Below, piece after piece: positions 48,516-57,643 of a stretch of 64,000 nt of DNA. The stretch's first letter is position 1. Each line of letters begins with the position of its first letter. The DNA lies in NCBI GenBank assembly GCA_001698425.1, contig MBRE01000085.1, positions 37,457-101,456 of the forward strand, in the 5' to 3' direction. A program made the position numbers and the translations under genes. The notes beneath the pieces are model-generated. The model ran no database searches, was not told the origin of the DNA, and worked only from the letters and a program-made list of their open reading frames with translations. The DNA is from Oscillatoriales cyanobacterium USR001 (lineage in GTDB: Bacteria > Cyanobacteriota > Cyanobacteriia > Cyanobacteriales > Microcoleaceae).

Positions 48516-49817
48516 ATGAATAAGGTTAACGCTTTAGCAACAGGAACAAGAACAGGTAAGAAAGGAGAGGTCAAGTTCAATGAAATGATCGAAACTGCAC
48601 AAAAAGACAAAGGACGGGGAAGCGGTTGGGCAAAAAACGACTGTAGACAAGCTTTGATAGAAGCTAGTCGCTATCAATTTCAAAATGTAGTGGCTCCAGC
48701 GTTAAGGATTTCTATTGATGACCTAACAAAATCTCTTAACTTGAAAATATTGAAACAATTATTCAAAAAAAATGAAATCCGTGTCTCTGCTGGATACGAC
48801 ACAATCACGCAAAAAATTTTTACCACCGAGGATTCTCGCAAAAAAATTGTAGAATATTTGTTGGAATTAGAAGAGAAAGGCGAGCAATCTATTTCCGTTC
48901 AGAACCTATTTGATGCGATTGAACAACTGAATTTACATACAGACAGAATTACCGATAGAAACTGGCGCGATTTTTTAGACTGTAAAAAAATAGATAGAGA
49001 CATTTTTAGGGTTTTTTGTTCAATTTTAAATATTAACTACGATGATGTTGCAGATATTCCTCCAGAGCCGCAAGGAAAAGACCTCACAAAAGAAACTCGA
49101 TTAGTTGAAGTTCTCACTACTTTTAATCATGGGACTCAAAAAAATACTGTTTGTGCAAAAGCTGCCCATAAAGATGCACCTAAAGCGTTTTTAGTTGTTA
49201 ATCCTTGCTCTTACAGCCGAACTTGGATGCTCAGAAGGATTGAGTATGAAATTAAAATAGTTTCTCAGCGAGGAGTTGAAATAGAACAATTTTTGAGTTC
49301 ATCAAATTTTCTACCGCTATCAATTGAAGACTTAAAATCATTATTTAAGAAAAAATTTGTCAATCTTAAACTAATCAACGAAAAACTGCAAAAAAAATAT
49401 TTGTTTTTTATTGTGAATATTGATAACTATGATTTAGTTGAACTTAAAAATTTAGTGGAGAAGTTTTGGAAACCTATCTTAAATCAAGTTAATCCTCAAA
49501 ATCCTGGTAAAATTCTCTTGTTCTTAGTGAGTAGTGGCCAAGGAAATAATTGGCAAACTGAATGGCAAAATATCTCAATTTTGGCTGAATCTATTGTTGA
49601 ACTTCCCCCAGCGAAACCAGATGTGAATGATTTATCTGAAATTATCCCTAGAGTGGCGATGAGATTAAATATACAATTAGCAGAAGATTTAACTGTTTTT
49701 TCTCAACAGTTGCTCAACGAAAGCCAGGGAAGTACACAGAAACTTCTGCAATTGTTTTATAAAAAATTTGAGTGCAAACCTACGCAACTTAACCAACAAT
49801 GGCAAAACTACCCCTAA
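48516..49817 (+). CDS. HTH plus iSTAND-like regulatory protein of a MoxR-vWA ternary system
   Basis: 433 aa. Residues about 145-180 (HTDRITDRNWRDFLDCKKID, FRVFCSILNINYDDV) match the N-terminal helical domain found in cyanobacterial STAND/vWA-MoxR-associated proteins. The C-terminal half (about 205-425) has an AAA/STAND-like layout (AFLVVNPCSYSRTWMLRRI, YLFFIVNIDNYD, KILLFLVSSGQG) but no Walker A, as in the inactive-STAND group. It overlaps the MoxR gene by 19 bp, so the two are translationally coupled. Likely the sensor/adaptor of the system; inferred from neighbours and published ternary systems. Confidence 0.72.
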   Translation: MNKVNALATGTRTGKKGEVKFNEMIETAQKDKGRGSGWAKNDCRQALIEASRYQFQNVVAPALRISIDDLTKSLNLKILKQLFKKNEIRVSAGYDTITQKIFTTEDSRKKIVEYLLELEEKGEQSISVQNLFDAIEQLNLHTDRITDRNWRDFLDCKKIDRDIFRVFCSILNINYDDVADIPPEPQGKDLTKETRLVEVLTTFNHGTQKNTVCAKAAHKDAPKAFLVVNPCSYSRTWMLRRIEYEIKIVSQRGVEIEQFLSSSNFLPLSIEDLKSLFKKKFVNLKLINEKLQKKYLFFIVNIDNYDLVELKNLVEKFWKPILNQVNPQNPGKILLFLVSSGQGNNWQTEWQNISILAESIVELPPAKPDVNDLSEIIPRVAMRLNIQLAEDLTVFSQQLLNESQGSTQKLLQLFYKKFECKPTQLNQQWQNYP

Positions 49818-50827
49818 AATATCTAAAGGATGACAAAGACGAATTTCAACCCACTCAAGGGGGGGAATGGAGCGAACTTGTCAACCAAAAAATCTATCCC
49901 TACTACCCCAGTCAAGCATTAGTAGAAGCTGTTAACTTAGCCATTCGTCTCAATCGTCCTTTATTACTCGAAGGCGAACCTGGCTGCGGTAAAAGCCAAC
50001 TGGCGGCCGCAGTTACTTATCAATTTAGCCGGCGTTATCCAGAGATTAAATGGCGTTACCAGTTATGGAATGTACAGTCAACTAGCAAAGCACAAGATGG
50101 GTTTTATACCTATGATTATGTGGGTAGATTACAAGCAGCACAATTAGGCATAACAGATCCAGAAAGCAACCCTAATAACCCAGAAAATTTTATTAATTGG
50201 GGGCCTTTGGGATACGCATTTCGAGAGCATCAATGCGATGAGGATGAAAATAAACGTCCTATTCGTACTATTGTTTTAATTGATGAAATTGATAAAGCCG
50301 ATCGAGATTTGCCCAATGATTTGCTATTAGCTATCGAACAGCAAAAATTTGAAGTTAAAGAGGTGCGAGTTAAAGATGAAAAAGGAAAGGAATCATCACG
50401 TTGGGAAAAGGCTAATCCAGACGCACCGCCGATTATTTTCATTACTTCCAATCACGAAAAAGATTTACCTAGTGCATTTCTGCGGCGTTGTTTCTATCAT
50501 TATGTAGAATTTCCTAAAGAGGAGGCGGATTTAAGAAAAATCATTAATGCTCACTTTGAGAAAAGGAAAGAACCGCCAGCTAGTATTGTGACAAAAGCTA
50601 TTAATAAGTTTCGCAAATTACGGGACAGGATGGAAGAAGTTCAAGGCGAATCTGGAAAAAAAGTTAGCACTAGCGAATTAATTGATTGGATATATGGTCT
50701 TGATGACTATCCGGTTAAAGAGATCGAAAAGATGCTAGATGATAATTCAAAAGAATTACCTATTCCGGGTGCGTTACTAAAGAACCATTCACACTATAAT
50801 GAATATAAGAATATAAGTAGAACATAA
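49799..50827 (+). CDS. MoxR-type AAA+ ATPase
   Basis: 342 aa. Walker A GEPGCGKS (59-66), Walker B TIVLIDEIDKADRDLPNDLL (about 155-174), sensor 1 ITSNHEKDLP and the arginine-finger region FLRRCFYHYVEF. MoxR ATPases work as chaperone-like motors with vWA proteins. The gene overlaps the iSTAND-like gene and is followed, after a palindromic element, by the vWA-like gene. Motor of the ternary conflict-type system. Confidence 0.9.
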   Translation: MAKLPLKYLKDDKDEFQPTQGGEWSELVNQKIYPYYPSQALVEAVNLAIRLNRPLLLEGEPGCGKSQLAAAVTYQFSRRYPEIKWRYQLWNVQSTSKAQDGFYTYDYVGRLQAAQLGITDPESNPNNPENFINWGPLGYAFREHQCDEDENKRPIRTIVLIDEIDKADRDLPNDLLLAIEQQKFEVKEVRVKDEKGKESSRWEKANPDAPPIIFITSNHEKDLPSAFLRRCFYHYVEFPKEEADLRKIINAHFEKRKEPPASIVTKAINKFRKLRDRMEEVQGESGKKVSTSELIDWIYGLDDYPVKEIEKMLDDNSKELPIPGALLKNHSHYNEYKNISRT

Positions 50828-50852
50828 CCTTAAACCAATTTTCCGCTAGTCT

Positions 50853-50978
50853 GACAGGGGTTAAAACCCCTGTCTCAAAGCAAAAGTCCTCTGAAGAGGA
50901 CTAATGAGTTTAAAGGTCTTTTTCTCACTCAGTCCTCTTCAGAGGACTTCATCTATTAGACAGGGGTTTTAACCCCTG
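50853..50978. repeat. MITE-like inverted-repeat element, copy 2
   Basis: About 48-bp arms, each holding ACAGGGGTTAAAACCCCTGT and AAGTCCTCTGAAGAGGACT, face each other across a short centre. It lies between the MoxR and vWA genes. Related to 47,313-47,455. Confidence 0.85.
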
Positions 50979-51053
50979 GCGGCCGTCGGATTAAGCAGCC
51001 ATCAGATTAAGCTGATAGCAATATCGGATATTTTCAAGAAAAAAGGTGAATTA

Positions 51054-53825
51054 ATGACTGTTTCTCTTCCACTGCTAAAATTATTTAATCGACTGCGAGA
51101 GCATTTGCCCTTGGGAGTCGATCAATACAATTTGGCATTAGAAGCACTGATACAGTCAATTGAGGATGATTTCGATCCCACAGACATTGAAGCGGTAAAA
51201 AGGCTATGCCAAATTGTCTGGGTAAAATCCCCAGAACAAAAGAAAATTTTTGACAATATTTGGCAAGATTTTCGGTCAGTTTCAGCGACTCAAAGTAAAT
51301 TAATTAGAGAAAATTTACAGATTGATAAAGACGGGGAAAAACCCCCTGAAATAAACGCAATTGAGCCGCTACTAGATGACGACCAACCTAGAGATAATGA
51401 TGGCCAAATACCAGAAAATTATGTCAACTTAGAAACAGCAGAAACACAGGTAGGAAGGGCGGCTTCTGTCTTTTGGAAAGAAGCCTACTATTTTCCCGTG
51501 AGTCGTCAGCAACTCTGGGATGGATGCCAGAAATTTCAACCTGAAAAATTGCCAAAAACACGCAGAGAAATAGATATCATTGCTACCGTTGAACAGGTAG
51601 CCAAAGCAGGATTTTTTACTAACCCAATTTTTGCTCAAAATCTGACTATTGAAAATCCTCCAGAAGTGCTATTACTGATCGATCAACAGGGGTCAATGAC
51701 TCCCTTTCATCCTTTTTGTCGCCATTTAGTAAAAATTTGGGGAAATACTACCAAAATCAAAATTTATTACTTTCAAAACTGCCCAAAAGATGTCCTTTAT
51801 CTTGACCCGCAATTGCGCCAAGAAACTGAAGATTTAGAGACGCTTTTAGAGAAGTTACCAACTGACAATACTATAGCCATGATTATTAGCGATGGGGGGG
51901 CGGCAAAAGGGCGTACTGTCATCTCCCGCTGGGAAGAAACTGTTGAATTTCTGAATATTTTGACAGATGAAGTGCAACGAGTGGCATGGTTGAATCCTTT
52001 GCCCCGCTGTCGCTGGTTTGATTCTACTGCTAAGAATATTGCTGATATTTACCCCAAAGAAGTGCCGATGTTTGCTTTGGAAAGTTGGGAATGGGAGAAA
52101 ATGATCCAGTGGTTGCGGTGGGGAGAAAAAAGTGTTTTTCAGTTTATCCAGCAGCGTCAGGAAGCCGCAAAAGAGAAATGGCAACCGACTGATTCAGAGG
52201 ATGATTGGGATTGGAACTTTGATGCTAAAAGCTTGATTAATAATTTTGAGAAAAAATACACACAAGCGCATTTACAATTGGCTTTCCATGCAGCTTTTCC
52301 CCTGACGATAACTCCTGATTTACTTTACCGCCTGTGGCAAGAGTTTTTGGTGAAAGATGACTCTCAAAAAAATCTCCCTTGGTATGCAGTAGCAGATATT
52401 TTGCTATCTGATTTATGCAAATCTATTGATACAGAATTGACAGAATTGTATGAAATAGACCGGGAAATCCGTAATGAGTTATTGAGTCAATGTGTAGCTA
52501 GTTTTGGAGAAAAGAGACTGGAGGCATTATCTAACTTTTTGATCAAATATCTTGACGAACAGATCCAAAAACCCCCAAGTTGGTTGGAGACTTTATATGA
52601 AATGCAGCATTGGGCGGCTTTAGCTTATACCAACCGTAAAGATGAAGCGGCGGAAAACATCGCTAAATCTTTGCAACAAGCTTATTTACATAATCATAAA
52701 TCCCAATTGATTCAATGGTCGGAGTTAGTGACAACTTTGACTCCGGTTTTGTCAGACAAGAAATATCGACCTTTGTTAGTGGCGGCGGAGGGTTACGGTG
52801 CAGAGGCACGGGGAATTAAGCGGGTTACTCAAGCCACAAGACAAAAATGGGAAGGAGTTTTTGGTAAGGAAGAAATCGCAAGTGTTGGGAAAATTGCACT
52901 GGCAAAACCGGGTAGTATTCTTGGTAGATTTCCCCTCAAAAGTTTCACCTTTGAAACCGTCACCGTCAACCCCAAAGGCGAAATCATCCAACGGGAAACC
53001 AAACAATCACAATACCTCACCGAAAACATCGGCAAACCCCCCCTAGAAATGGTCTACATCCCCGGAGGAAACTTCACAATGGGCTCCCCAGAAGGAGAAG
53101 GCTACAGATTTGAAAAACCCCAACATCAAGTCACAATCAAACCCTTTCTCATGGGAAAACACCCCGTCACCCAAGCGCAATGGGAAGCAGTCGCCAACCT
53201 CCCGAAAATTCAAGATGACCTAGACCCCAACCCATCTCGCTTCAAAGGCAAAAATCGCCCCGTAGAAAGAGTTTCCTGGCACAACATCATCGAATTTTGT
53301 GCCAGACTATCGCAAAAAACCGGAAAAAACTATCGCCTCCCCAGCGAGGCCGAGTGGGAATACGCCTGTCGCGCCGGCACAACCACCCCATTTCACTTTG
53401 GGGAAACCATCACCCCAGATTTAGCCAACTACGATGGCAACTACACATATAAAGAAGGCCCCAAAGGGATTTACCGCCAAGAAACGACCCCAGTAGGCAG
53501 TTTTCAAGTCGCTAACGCCTTCGGAATCTATGATATGCACGGAAACGTCTGGGAGTGGTGTGCAGACCCTTGGCATGATAATTACGAGGGATCACCGACA
53601 GATGGTAGCGTCTGGGATGAAAACAATAATGATAATCATTACCAAAGCTACATTGATTTATTAGTCAACATAAGGAATGATAACCGACCCCGGCTGCTGC
53701 GCGGTGGTTCTTGGTACGACAGTGCCGACAATTGCCGCGCTGCTTATCGTTACCTCAATTCGCCGGACTATCGCCTCAACAGCATCGGTTTTCGGGTTGT
53801 TTGTTCGGGTGCGTGGCTTCCTTAG
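51054..53825 (+). CDS. vWA-like protein fused to a formylglycine-sulfatase-fold (FGS) domain with DGR-like variable C-terminus
   Basis: 923 aa. Residues about 204-350 form a vWA-like domain (VLLLIDQQGSMTPF; the DxSxS metal motif reads D210-Q-Q212-G-S214, so one Ser is lost). A helical region follows (about 400-600). The C-terminus (about 666-923) is an FGS/SUMF1 fold: MVYIPGGNFTMGSPEG, YRLPSEAEWEYACRAG, GIYDMHGNVWEWC and RLLRGGSW. Of the two catalytic Cys of true formylglycine enzymes only C894 remains (D889 instead of the first), so enzymatic activity is unlikely. The last 40 residues have the pattern of a retroelement-diversified binding surface. Third gene of the system. Confidence 0.87.
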   Translation: MTVSLPLLKLFNRLREHLPLGVDQYNLALEALIQSIEDDFDPTDIEAVKRLCQIVWVKSPEQKKIFDNIWQDFRSVSATQSKLIRENLQIDKDGEKPPEINAIEPLLDDDQPRDNDGQIPENYVNLETAETQVGRAASVFWKEAYYFPVSRQQLWDGCQKFQPEKLPKTRREIDIIATVEQVAKAGFFTNPIFAQNLTIENPPEVLLLIDQQGSMTPFHPFCRHLVKIWGNTTKIKIYYFQNCPKDVLYLDPQLRQETEDLETLLEKLPTDNTIAMIISDGGAAKGRTVISRWEETVEFLNILTDEVQRVAWLNPLPRCRWFDSTAKNIADIYPKEVPMFALESWEWEKMIQWLRWGEKSVFQFIQQRQEAAKEKWQPTDSEDDWDWNFDAKSLINNFEKKYTQAHLQLAFHAAFPLTITPDLLYRLWQEFLVKDDSQKNLPWYAVADILLSDLCKSIDTELTELYEIDREIRNELLSQCVASFGEKRLEALSNFLIKYLDEQIQKPPSWLETLYEMQHWAALAYTNRKDEAAENIAKSLQQAYLHNHKSQLIQWSELVTTLTPVLSDKKYRPLLVAAEGYGAEARGIKRVTQATRQKWEGVFGKEEIASVGKIALAKPGSILGRFPLKSFTFETVTVNPKGEIIQRETKQSQYLTENIGKPPLEMVYIPGGNFTMGSPEGEGYRFEKPQHQVTIKPFLMGKHPVTQAQWEAVANLPKIQDDLDPNPSRFKGKNRPVERVSWHNIIEFCARLSQKTGKNYRLPSEAEWEYACRAGTTTPFHFGETITPDLANYDGNYTYKEGPKGIYRQETTPVGSFQVANAFGIYDMHGNVWEWCADPWHDNYEGSPTDGSVWDENNNDNHYQSYIDLLVNIRNDNRPRLLRGGSWYDSADNCRAAYRYLNSPDYRLNSIGFRVVCSGAWLP
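53703..53825 (+). other. Candidate DGR variable region with conserved tail (IMH-like)
   Basis: A constant scaffold (GGSW, CRAA, P-D, R, IGFRVVCSGAW) is interrupted by residues 888-893, 898, 900-903, 906 and 908-910. Their codons (TAC, GAC, AGT, GCC, AAT, TAT, CTC, AAC, AGC) are nearly all derivable from AAY by changes at A only. The tail 53,784-53,825 is invariant-looking and G/T-rich, as expected for the homing site. Confidence 0.62.
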
Positions 53826-53882
53826 CCCTTGACACTTTTGCCCTTTTGTGCTATGCACTTCTTCCTCTTTACACTTGGGGGG

Positions 53883-53897
53883 GTCGCCTCTGGCGAC
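53883..53897 (+). promoter_or_regulatory. Short-loop hairpin after the variable region
   Basis: GTCGCC-TCT-GGCGAC, 6-bp GC-rich stem with a 3-base loop, 57 bp after the stop codon. Position and shape resemble the hairpin/cruciform downstream of DGR variable regions. A simple terminator is the alternative, though no T tract follows directly. Confidence 0.5.
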
Positions 53898-54051
53898 TCG
53901 ATTTATTTTTTGAATATCTATTGCTGAGAGCGGTATTATGGGAATAATATCCTCCTATGGAAATTGGCAAAAGTAGATTCTACGCCGAAATTATCGCCTC
54001 AACTGCAATTTGGATGTCGGCAAATGCTAGGGGTATAATCTCACCTTAGCT

Positions 54052-54122
54052 TCTACCCCCAACCCCCTTAGAAAGGGGGCTTTTCCGGGTTCCTCCCCTT
54101 TGCAAGGGGGGGCTAGGGGGGG
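54052..54122. repeat. C/G-run inverted repeat
   Basis: Runs such as CCCCCAACCCCCTTAG and the opposite GCAAGGGGGGGCTAGGGGGG form an inverted pair. This kind of repeat is seen between many cyanobacterial genes. Confidence 0.7.
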
Positions 54123-54158
54123 TCGTATTTGTACCTCATATAATTGAGAACCGCTATA

Positions 54159-55811
54159 TCACTTTAAACGCCCAGACCGCAGAATACTAATTAACAACCA
54201 CAAACCTAAAAAACTAGCTCCGGCAAATAAACTATTACTTAAAAAAGATAATTCAGCTGTTTGAGCATTTCCAGAAATAATTGCTGCTCCAATAATTAAC
54301 GAACCTACTACTACGCTAAAGGACAAACGATTGGCAGAGTCATCTAAACTACGGCGCAAAGGTTCAATATCTTTGAGGGTTAAATTCCATTTCAAAGTTT
54401 CCGAAGTCACTCGATCTAAAAGAATTTCTAACTGACGGGGAGATTGCAAAGATAAACTCTTAATATCTAATGCGGTTCTTAACAGTGCTTGGGTGGGATC
54501 GTCTCCTAATAATTGACGACGAAATAAATCTGTCATCAAAGGTTTAATCTGTTCTAATAAATTTAGTCTGGGGTCAAAAGTCCGAGCTACGCCTTCTAAA
54601 TTAGCTAAGGTTTTTGAATATAAACCGAGATTGCTAGGCAACCTAATTTTATTATTCCGGGAAATTTGCATCATCTCATAAAACACTTCAGAGAAATTAA
54701 TTTGTGATAAGCTCAAGTTATAATATTTTCTCAAAATTCGAGCATAATCATTTTCTAACTGAGCTAAACTTTGAGGTTGGGCTGATTCTGCTAATTTTAA
54801 GGTTAATTGACTGCATCGATCGGCATCTAAATCAACAATAGCTAATAACATTTCTGTTAAATTTTGCTGAGTGCGGGGGTCAAGGCGGCCAATCATTCCG
54901 CAATCTAATAGGGCTAATCTTCCATCATTGAGATAAAATAAGTTACCGGGATGGGGGTCGGCATGAAAAAAGCCATCTATGTAAAATTGCTGAAAGAAGG
55001 CTCGGCATAAAAGAGTGGTAATTGCTTGGCGTTCGGCTTCTATATCTCCACCGTGATTAGTGCCTTTTAAGTTACCTAATAAAATTGGTACGCCATCAAG
55101 CCATTCCATTACCATTAATTTTTTGGTTGTTAATTGCCACTGAATTTGGGGAACGACTATTTGTTGGGGATTAAACCAACGACTTTGAGATAAATTTCGG
55201 CGTAGTTCGTCTGTGTAAGTTGCTTCTTGAATAAAATTTAATTCGGCCATTAATGCTGTGCCAAATTCATCGGCTAGGGCGACAATATCATATTGTTCTC
55301 CAAATTCTGTAAAGCGGACAAGTTCTGCTAGACTTGTGAATACGGCGATGTCTTGTTCGATGGTGATATCTATGCCGGGACGTTGGACTTTGAGGGCGAC
55401 TTCGAGGCCGTTTTTGAGGGTGGCGCGGTGGGTTTGGGCGATCGAACCGGCGGCGACTGCTTGGGGGTTAATTTTGGCGAAGGTGTCTTCGAGGGGTTGT
55501 TTGAGTTCTTTGCGGATGATTGGCTCGATTTCTGACCAGGGGACGGGGGGGACTTTGGCTTGTAGGCTGGAGAGGGTTTCGATGTATTCGGCGGGTAAAA
55601 GGTCGGGGCGGGTGCTGAGTAGTTGTCCTAATTTTATATAGACTGGGCCTAAATCGATCAGGATGTTGCGGAGGACTGCGGGAGTTGGGAGACTGGGTTC
55701 GTCGGTTTGATTGCCGGTGAGGAGTGTTTTCATGTAGTCCCAACCGTTGCGGAAGACTACTTCGAGGATTTCTCCTTGGCGGGAACTGTTTTGAACGAGG
55801 TTGGAAAACAA
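54159..55811 (-). CDS. ABC1/UbiB (AarF)-family atypical kinase
   Basis: 550 aa. The family's KxGQ motif (YIKLGQLLSTRPDLLP), the Ala-rich nucleotide loop (AAGSIAQTHRA), invariant Lys (VALKVQRPG), catalytic DGFFHADPHPGN and LLDCGMIG are all present; two hydrophobic segments close the protein (about 500-545). Members support quinone/prenyl-lipid metabolism; plant relatives sit in plastoglobules. Divergent from the STAND gene. Confidence 0.92.
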   Translation of the reverse strand: MFSNLVQNSSRQGEILEVVFRNGWDYMKTLLTGNQTDEPSLPTPAVLRNILIDLGPVYIKLGQLLSTRPDLLPAEYIETLSSLQAKVPPVPWSEIEPIIRKELKQPLEDTFAKINPQAVAAGSIAQTHRATLKNGLEVALKVQRPGIDITIEQDIAVFTSLAELVRFTEFGEQYDIVALADEFGTALMAELNFIQEATYTDELRRNLSQSRWFNPQQIVVPQIQWQLTTKKLMVMEWLDGVPILLGNLKGTNHGGDIEAERQAITTLLCRAFFQQFYIDGFFHADPHPGNLFYLNDGRLALLDCGMIGRLDPRTQQNLTEMLLAIVDLDADRCSQLTLKLAESAQPQSLAQLENDYARILRKYYNLSLSQINFSEVFYEMMQISRNNKIRLPSNLGLYSKTLANLEGVARTFDPRLNLLEQIKPLMTDLFRRQLLGDDPTQALLRTALDIKSLSLQSPRQLEILLDRVTSETLKWNLTLKDIEPLRRSLDDSANRLSFSVVVGSLIIGAAIISGNAQTAELSFLSNSLFAGASFLGLWLLISILRSGRLK

Positions 55812-56027
55812 GGGGCCTCCGAGTTGTTGGGTTTGATTGGAGTTTGATATTTAAAGGATAGCGTTAGTTTAAGCCGAAAGTCGTAGTCTGGGGCAGGGGC
55901 GAGGGATTGGAGCAGATATTTTTATGGTTTTTACCTTCATTTTTTCGCCCGAATGTTTCGCCCTTACTTCGGAAATTATCTGAAAATATCTTAAAATGTA
56001 AATTAACTAGAGAAATTGGAGAAGAGA

Positions 56028-57476
56028 ATGTTGCTGCATGATTTCCTTATTGAGATGGCGCGCGATCGCGAATTGTCTCCGAATCAGGAGCAAATTTTGA
56101 TACTTAGGCTTGCTGAAGAAAAGGATTATGAAGAAATTGCGACTAAATTACGCACATCTCCTGGTGCTTGTTTGAAGCAAATGGGGCATATTTACAAGAA
56201 GTTTGGAGTTAGTGGTAGTTACCGAGGGAAGGAAAATCGTCTAAGAATTTCTTTGCTGGATCAGTTTGCGGAATGGAGTAAGGTAAAAGCTGCGGAAGAT
56301 TTGCAGCGGCAGAGATTGAAAAATAGTTCTTTTTTGGGCAGGTTTGATGAAGATACGGAGGCGATCGCGTTTATTTCTAGTCCTCAAAATCCTGAGTTGG
56401 TTTCCTCTCGCCAACATGGTTTAAAATTGGCTGATTTGAGTTCGGAAAAGTTGCGATCGCTGGCAATTGCTACTCCTAATCAAAATTTGCCTTCCCCTGA
56501 ATATTCTCATTTTATCGGTCGAGAAACTGAAATAGCAAGACTTTTAGAATTACTGTCTGACGATCGCGCTGCCCATATTATTACTGTTAATGGTTTTGGT
56601 GGTGTGGGCAAAACTGCTTTGGTGTTAGAGGCGGCTTATAGATGTTTGCAAGCTAGTCGTATACAGGAAGCTTATTTGAGTGCTCCGACTTTTGAGGCGA
56701 TTATTTTTACTTCAGCGAAGGAAAGTTATTTAACATCAGCAGGAATTTTGCCGAGACTTCAGCGCGATCGCAGTTTATCGGATATTTGCCGTGTGATATC
56801 TAGCACATTAGATATTCCCGAACTTGTCAATGGTGAATTAAATCAACAGTTAAATAATATCAGAGAATGTTTGAGTAAAAAACGTACTTTGTTAATATTA
56901 GACAACTTAGAAAGTGTGATTAATCCACAATCAATTCTGGCTTTTTTGTACGATTTGCCACCCATTGTTAAGGTGGTAATTACTTCTCGCGAACAAGCTT
57001 TATTTATGCCAATGCACCTAGAAAGCTTATTAGAAGTAGACAGTTTAAAACTGATCAAAAATCAAGCGAAAGAACAAGGAATAACTTTGACTCAGGAGCA
57101 GTGTCAAATAGTTTATCAAGAAACTAGCGGATTACCAACGGCGGCTATTTATGCAGTTAATAAGTTAGCTTCTGGCTACTCATTATCGGAGGCGATCGAA
57201 CGCATTAAAGATAGTTCTAGTGAGTTGGCAAATTTTCTATTTAAAAGTTCAATTAAATCCCTAATTGGACAACCATCACATTTGCTATTAATGGCAGCAG
57301 CAAAATTTGAAAAACCTGCGACAAGAGATGCGATCGCCAAGGCTTCAGACATTAATAATACTGCTACTATAGCCGATGGTTTAGTTAAACTTCAGCAACT
57401 TTCGCTACTGAAACAGGAAGGCGATCGCTACTCAATGTTAGAGCTTATTCGTAATTACGTGAGGAATGAAAGTTAG
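56028..57476 (+). CDS. STAND-type ATPase with N-terminal helical/HTH domain
   Basis: About 482 aa from the ATG at 56028, preceded by GGAGAAGAG; the TTG at 56016 is less likely. The N-terminus (about 10-75) resembles the LuxR/sigma-like helical domain of cyanobacterial STAND proteins (LSPNQEQILILRLAEEKDYE). Then IGRETEIARLLELL, Walker A NGFGGVGKTALV (about 188-199), Walker B TLLILDNLESV and VVITSREQ. There is no C-terminal repeat domain, so it is short for a STAND protein. Signalling switch of unknown output. Confidence 0.85.
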   Translation: MLLHDFLIEMARDRELSPNQEQILILRLAEEKDYEEIATKLRTSPGACLKQMGHIYKKFGVSGSYRGKENRLRISLLDQFAEWSKVKAAEDLQRQRLKNSSFLGRFDEDTEAIAFISSPQNPELVSSRQHGLKLADLSSEKLRSLAIATPNQNLPSPEYSHFIGRETEIARLLELLSDDRAAHIITVNGFGGVGKTALVLEAAYRCLQASRIQEAYLSAPTFEAIIFTSAKESYLTSAGILPRLQRDRSLSDICRVISSTLDIPELVNGELNQQLNNIRECLSKKRTLLILDNLESVINPQSILAFLYDLPPIVKVVITSREQALFMPMHLESLLEVDSLKLIKNQAKEQGITLTQEQCQIVYQETSGLPTAAIYAVNKLASGYSLSEAIERIKDSSSELANFLFKSSIKSLIGQPSHLLLMAAAKFEKPATRDAIAKASDINNTATIADGLVKLQQLSLLKQEGDRYSMLELIRNYVRNES

Positions 57477-57643
57477 CAATTGATTTAGAATTGCTATAAT
57501 CTAACTGGGATTCCTGTTTTTGTGTATTACCTCATAGCAAAAGTAAGTGCGATCGCCGACCGATAGTTCACCTATTATGAACACTATAATCCAGGCGATC
57601 GCCAACAGCAAAATCCAAATCCATCCATCATTATTTACGATAA

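Larger units (their letters stand above)
53826..54158. other. Region downstream of the vWA-FGS gene
   Basis: About 330 bp. It holds the hairpin at 53,883-53,897 and a cyanobacterial repeat around 54,052-54,122 (CCCCCAACCCCCTTAG ... GGGGGCTAGGGGGG, able to fold back). No reverse transcriptase, template repeat or other gene is present. Confidence 0.6.

Noticed and set aside
52900..53825. Active formylglycine-generating enzyme
   Set aside because: Only the second catalytic Cys (C894) is present and the first position is Asp889; the domain is better read as a binding module.
53826..56000. DGR reverse transcriptase or template repeat next to the variable region
   Set aside because: No RT motifs and no second copy of the variable-region scaffold were found downstream or upstream in this window.
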